Assembly (NCBI GenBank): GCA_948888345.1
Contig: CAQTPN010000017.1
Span: 1 to 9,653, forward strand
Origin: an uncultured bacterium
GTDB lineage: Bacteria; Cyanobacteriota; Vampirovibrionia; Gastranaerophilales; Gastranaerophilaceae
Length of the DNA stretch: 9,653 nucleotides
Reading direction: 5' to 3'
Made by a program: the position numbers and the translations under genes. Below, piece by piece: positions 6,747-9,653 of this stretch (the first letter of the stretch is position 1; each line of letters opens with the position of its first letter). The notes beneath the pieces were generated by a model. The model was not told the DNA's origin and ran no database searches. It saw nothing but the letters and a program-made list of their open reading frames with translations.

Positions 6747-6789
6747 CTTTAATTCCGGTTGTTTGTCGGTTGGTTATTTGATTAAAAAA

Positions 6790-8754
6790 CTAGTATAATT
6801 TGAGTTTTGAGGTTATTGGCTGATTATATTCCGTTTTATTTATTGAACGAGCATCAACAATAGGTGCGGGCGGCATTATAGACCACTTGAAAAGCGCAGT
6901 CTGCATCCTTTTGAAAAATTTATCCAGCCAGAGAATTTTTGTATTTTTATCAACTTTATGTTTTTCTTCGTAAAGAAATGTTTCTAAAAGCATCTCTTCC
7001 TTGCTCTGGTGCAGGTTTTCAAGCCTCCAGATGACTTCATCAAGGAATTCATAAGGCATAAGGGCGTCTTCTGCAAGGAGTGGCTTACCTGTATTCGGGT
7101 CTATGGCGAGTTCTGCGCCGGGTGGTTTGGTTAAAACAGCTGCGGGGATTGCATTTCGCTTTAGTCTGTTTTTATTCAGCCAGCGGGCAAGAGCAAAAAG
7201 TTTTGTTTTTGTAATATCTGCAATAGGTGCAAAACCGCCTGACATGTCGCCATTGATTGTTGCATAGCCCATATAAAGTTCTGATTTATCAGATGTTGCA
7301 ATCGGCATTGCGTTTGGAAATTCGTTTGAAATTCCCCATAAAATCATTGCGCGGCTTCTTGCTTGAATGTTATCGTTTGTTAGAGGAGCCTTAAAGCGGT
7401 CCTGCCATTTAGTTTCAATCACATCAAATACTCTAGAAAATGTATCCCTGCTTGCTTTGAACATATCCAAAATGGGAATTTCCGTGTAGTTAACCCCTAA
7501 ATTGGCGCACAATTCTTTGGCGTCAGATTTGCTTTGCGCACTTGTAATTGAGGAGGGCATTGAAATTGCAAAAACGTTTTCCGGGCCGAGTGCATCAGAG
7601 AGCAAAACGCAGGATACGGAAGAATCCAAGCCTCCTGATACGCCCAAAATGGCTCTTTTAAAGCCGTTTTTGTGGAAATAATCTCTAATGGAGCTTGTAA
7701 CAGTGAGGTATGTACGCTCTAAATCAGGCTCATAATCAAGACTGAAGGCCTTTTGGGAGTTTAAGGTCTGCTCTAAACCGCAAGGAAGGGGATAAATTTG
7801 GTTAATTTCCTCTTGTTTAGCACTTTTTGAGGGAGGCTGAACTATGAAAAACTGCTCTGTGAAAGATTTTGCACGTGCTAAAATCTCCCCATCCGCGCCA
7901 TAGAGCCTGCTTGCGCCTTGAAAGGTTATGTTATCCACCGCACCTACCTGATTTACATAACAAATAGGGGTTTGATATTTTTTGCTTACAAAAGAGAGCA
8001 TATTATGAAGAAGCTGTTCTTTTTTCGCACGCGTTGGTGAAGAGCTGCAATTTATGATTATATCAGGCTTTTGCTCTTTTATAATTTTATCAACAGGGTC
8101 AAAACTATAGACAGGGTGGTCAAAGAAGTCTTTATCAGCCCAGTTTTCCTCGCAAATGATTACTCCTGCGCGGATTTTACCGATTTCTATAATTCTTTCT
8201 TTTGAATCAAATTCTGCAGATTGAAAATATCTTGCATCGCTAAACTCGCTGTAGACGGGCAAAAGCGTTTTTCTGATTATTGTTTCAATTTTTTTATTTG
8301 ATAAAACTGCGACAGAATTAAAGTATCTTTTTCCTATATAAAATCTGTTAAATTCGCAAAAGCCAATTAGGACCTTGGTTTTGCCGGTGCACTTTGCCAG
8401 TTTTTCAAGATATTCAATATTTTTTTCGACTAATTTGGGGTAGCGGTCAATTATGTCAAAAACCGGATAGCCAAAGAGAAAAAGCTCCGGAAAGGCAATG
8501 GCACCTACTTTTAGCTCGTTTGCCCATTCAATATATTTCTTTGCTTTTTGAAAATTATATTCAATATCCCCTACAATAGGGTCAACCTGAGCAAGGACAA
8601 TAGTTTCGGGGGTAAGAAGCGGTTTAATTTTTGAAATTATTTCTTTTTTCTTTTCGGCTGAAATACTTTCTATATCGGGGTTTTGGTGAAAATTTGCACC
8701 GCAGAATTCAAAAGTTTCCAGCTCCTGTTTTATATATTTTGTTAAATCAATCAT
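6790..8754 (-). CDS. nadE: Glutamine-dependent NAD+ synthetase, 654 aa
   Basis: It catalyses the last step of NAD synthesis: nicotinic acid adenine dinucleotide, ATP and glutamine give NAD+, AMP, PPi and glutamate, in the cytoplasm. The N-terminal nitrilase-fold glutaminase domain (about 50-310) has the Glu/Lys/Cys triad: Glu90 in AFPELFLFGYP, Lys162 in RKTLLPVYSEF and Cys201 in VIICEENW. It releases ammonia, which is channelled to the C-terminal synthetase. The synthetase domain (about 335-654) has the ATP PP-loop GVSGGLDSS (371-379), ARSRAM (465-470), ATSDKSELYMGYAT (486-499) and PPGAEL (544-549). The length matches the longer two-domain bacterial class and the frame is intact. The ATG at 8754 follows AAGGA at 8 bases. 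It lies 133 bp downstream of the cupin gene on the same strand, and the spacer is largely one palindrome that includes the ribosome site. No nicotinate-salvage partner genes are in view. Confidence 0.97.
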   Translation of the reverse strand: MIDLTKYIKQELETFEFCGANFHQNPDIESISAEKKKEIISKIKPLLTPETIVLAQVDPIVGDIEYNFQKAKKYIEWANELKVGAIAFPELFLFGYPVFDIIDRYPKLVEKNIEYLEKLAKCTGKTKVLIGFCEFNRFYIGKRYFNSVAVLSNKKIETIIRKTLLPVYSEFSDARYFQSAEFDSKERIIEIGKIRAGVIICEENWADKDFFDHPVYSFDPVDKIIKEQKPDIIINCSSSPTRAKKEQLLHNMLSFVSKKYQTPICYVNQVGAVDNITFQGASRLYGADGEILARAKSFTEQFFIVQPPSKSAKQEEINQIYPLPCGLEQTLNSQKAFSLDYEPDLERTYLTVTSSIRDYFHKNGFKRAILGVSGGLDSSVSCVLLSDALGPENVFAISMPSSITSAQSKSDAKELCANLGVNYTEIPILDMFKASRDTFSRVFDVIETKWQDRFKAPLTNDNIQARSRAMILWGISNEFPNAMPIATSDKSELYMGYATINGDMSGGFAPIADITKTKLFALARWLNKNRLKRNAIPAAVLTKPPGAELAIDPNTGKPLLAEDALMPYEFLDEVIWRLENLHQSKEEMLLETFLYEEKHKVDKNTKILWLDKFFKRMQTALFKWSIMPPAPIVDARSINKTEYNQPITSKLKLY

Positions 8755-8874
8755 GGTTAAAATCCTTGTGGTTGTCGGGTTTTGGGTATTTTTTTAATTG
8801 TTAATACATTTAAAGGAAAGTTTACATATGTTATTAAATATACCGCTTTTAAGTATACCACAAGGATAAAAACC
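8755..8874 (-). promoter_or_regulatory. Nested 120-bp imperfect palindrome that pairs with the nadE ribosome site (possible RNA control element)
   Basis: In the transcript orientation, GGTT-TTT-ATCCTTGTGGT (8874-8857) faces ACCACAAGGAT-TTT-AACC (8772-8755). This gives an 11-bp perfect stem, a 3x3 T-T internal loop and 4 more pairs that reach the base before the ATG. Nested inside at the same centre are GGTAT (8844-8840) with ATACC (8789-8785), and a hairpin at 8837-8801 with arms TTAATA/TATTAA, CAT/ATG and TAAA/TTTA. The right strand of the outer stem contains the nadE Shine-Dalgarno AAGGA (8767-8763). Pairing would hide it in any message that reads through from the cupin gene. I do not recognise a known NAD-sensing riboswitch. 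A decayed palindromic insertion is the alternative. Confidence 0.5.
8852..8861 (-). promoter_or_regulatory. Candidate extended -10 promoter for nadE
   Basis: TGGTATACT on the minus strand (TG, one base, then TATACT at 8857-8852) fits an extended -10 element; no good -35 box lies 17 bp upstream. Starts near 8845 would give a leader lacking the left strand of the palindrome, leaving the nadE ribosome site free. The choice of promoter would then decide translation. Confidence 0.4.
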
Positions 8875-8887
8875 GTTATTAATTTTC

Positions 8888-9412
8888 TTATTTTAATTTG
8901 TTGTATTCTTCATCTGTCACAGGTTCAAGCCAGATGTTTTCAGTATCATTGCCTTCCACTTCAACTGCTATATGAGAAAACCAGCTGTCTTTGGCTGCGC
9001 CGTGCCAGTGTTTTACATTCGCGGGAATATTTATAACATCCCCGGGATGCATTTCAACCGGTTCCTTGCCCCATTCCTGATAATAACCTCTGCCGCCTAT
9101 TGCAATTAAAATCTGGCCGCCGCCTTCTTTTGCTTTATGGATATGCCAGTTATTTCTGCATTTTGGCTCAAATGTTACATTAAACATTTTTACCTGTTGA
9201 GTTGAAATCGGATAAATAAAACTCTGTCCCGTAAAATATTTTTGATAGGCGGTATTTGGCTCGCCTACAGGGAATAAAATTGTTTTTGCGTAGTTTTCTT
9301 TAGCGGAATTTTCCATAACAGTGTCTCCTTTTTGATTTTTTATTGCGGCAAATACTGCATTTGAGCTGATAAATGCTATGAGTGCAGTTAAAATTAATAA
9401 TTTTCTAATCAT
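8888..9412 (-). CDS. Exported cupin-domain protein, 174 aa
   Basis: A typical Sec signal peptide opens the protein: MIRKLLILTA, a hydrophobic core to about residue 19, and a probable cleavage AVFA|A at 22/23. It should therefore act outside the cytoplasm. The single cupin barrel follows. Motif 1 is NNWHIHKAKEGGGQILIAIG, with likely metal ligands His90, His92 and Gln100. Motif 2 is PGDVINIPANVKHWHG, with His135 (or His137). The run GYYQEWGKEP and the ending SWFSHIAVEV...WLEPV are characteristic of a cupin group often found alone or beside carboxymuconolactone decarboxylase-like proteins and related to metal-dependent cupin hydroxynitrile lyases. The substrate cannot be told from sequence. The start ATG has AAAGGG 6 bases upstream. 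It precedes nadE on the same strand, but no functional link is evident. Confidence 0.9.
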   Translation of the reverse strand: MIRKLLILTALIAFISSNAVFAAIKNQKGDTVMENSAKENYAKTILFPVGEPNTAYQKYFTGQSFIYPISTQQVKMFNVTFEPKCRNNWHIHKAKEGGGQILIAIGGRGYYQEWGKEPVEMHPGDVINIPANVKHWHGAAKDSWFSHIAVEVEGNDTENIWLEPVTDEEYNKLK

Positions 9413-9418
9413 AAAATA

Positions 9419-9465
9419 CCCTTTCTTTAAGGTTATTATAAAGGCTGGAGTTTACTTTAAGTCAA
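9419..9465 (-). promoter_or_regulatory. Promoter and ribosome site of the cupin gene
   Basis: On the minus strand TTGACT (9465-9460) and a perfect TATAAT (9440-9435) are separated by 19 bp, slightly longer than optimal. AAAGGG (9424-9419) ends 6 bases before the ATG at 9412. The untranslated leader would be only about 15 bases. Confidence 0.6.
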
Positions 9466-9490
9466 TAGAAATAATTTTTTATAAAAAAAT

Positions 9491-9517
9491 AAAACAAAAA
9501 ATGAACAATTTTGTTTT
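9491..9517. repeat. AT-rich inverted repeat upstream of the cupin promoter
   Basis: AAAACAAAA (9491-9499) and TTTTGTTTT (9509-9517) are perfect 9-bp inverted copies around 9 bases. The stem is weak and AT-only apart from one pair. It could be a relic terminator of a gene to the right or low-complexity chance. From 9466 to 9653 I see no coding sequence. Confidence 0.35.
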
Positions 9518-9526
9518 TCAAATCGT

Positions 9527-9653
9527 TATAATGAGTGAAGCGAGAAAATATTAAGCTTGCTTAAAATATTTTTGAGCGAATGAATTAAGGCAACAGCCTA
9601 TAATGAGTGAAGCGAGAAAATATTAAGCTTGCTTAAAATATTTTTGAGCGAAT
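9527..9653. repeat. Tandem array of a 72-bp unit, running off the right edge
   Basis: The first unit is 9527-9598. The second begins at 9599 and matches it without a mismatch over the 55 bases visible. Each unit contains the hairpin AAAATATT-AAGC / GCTT-AAAATATTTT (first copy 9545-9556 and 9559-9572). It is flanked by GAGTGAAGCGAG on the left and GAGCGAATGAATTAAGG on the right, and closed by a small AGGC-AACA-GCCT stem. All frames are closed by stops within the unit, so it is not protein. At least two copies exist; the total is unknown. Confidence 0.85.

Noticed and set aside
6747..6789. A bidirectional terminator between the convergent XRE and nadE genes
   Set aside because: CGGTTG-like words occur here as direct, not inverted, copies, and no stem with a T-tract can be formed.
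8830..8860. Direct TATACC repeats as a nicotinate-regulator operator
   Set aside because: The two copies are short, AT-rich and better explained as part of the -10 candidate and the palindrome. No known NadR, NiaR or NrtR site was recognisable.

Overview
The window is AT-rich bacterial chromosome and carries six protein genes: five on the minus strand and one on the plus strand. The gene content is an excision-repair helicase, a calpain-type protease, a very long glycine-rich type IV prepilin-like protein, a small XRE regulator, glutamine-dependent NAD synthetase and an exported cupin. Together with the low GC and the palindromic dispersed repeats, this resembles gut Vampirovibrionia/Melainabacteria (Gastranaerophilales). 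That assignment is inference from gene style, not from a marker gene.

Layout. 1-1269 (minus) is the N-terminal 423 codons of uvrB, running off the left edge; its promoter sits so close to the ATG that the mRNA may be leaderless. 1345-2730 (minus) encodes a calpain-like (family C2) cysteine protease with an intact Cys/His/Asn triad. A clear intrinsic terminator at 2840-2878 ends the next gene upstream. 2902-6234 (minus) is that gene, a 1110-residue prepilin-like protein. It has an A|FSLVE processing site, one hydrophobic N-terminal helix, and about 800 residues of glycine-rich modules. Its leader of about 200 residues is assembled from palindromic and tandem repeats, all read in frame. 6244-6413 is a divergent promoter region. 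6414-6746 (plus) is a 110-residue XRE-type regulator. 6790-8754 (minus) is nadE. Between nadE and the upstream cupin gene (8888-9412, minus) almost the whole spacer is a nested 120-bp imperfect palindrome that would pair with the nadE ribosome binding site. 9527-9653 starts a tandem array of a 72-bp hairpin-bearing unit that runs off the right edge.

The genes do not form one pathway. uvrB and nadE are housekeeping. The prepilin and possibly the calpain-like protease are surface or accessory functions, and the XRE regulator diverges from the prepilin and could control it. The most unusual items are the repeat-built prepilin leader, the modular polyglycine pilin body, the calpain-like protease, the nadE leader palindrome, the possible leaderless uvrB and the 72-bp terminal array.
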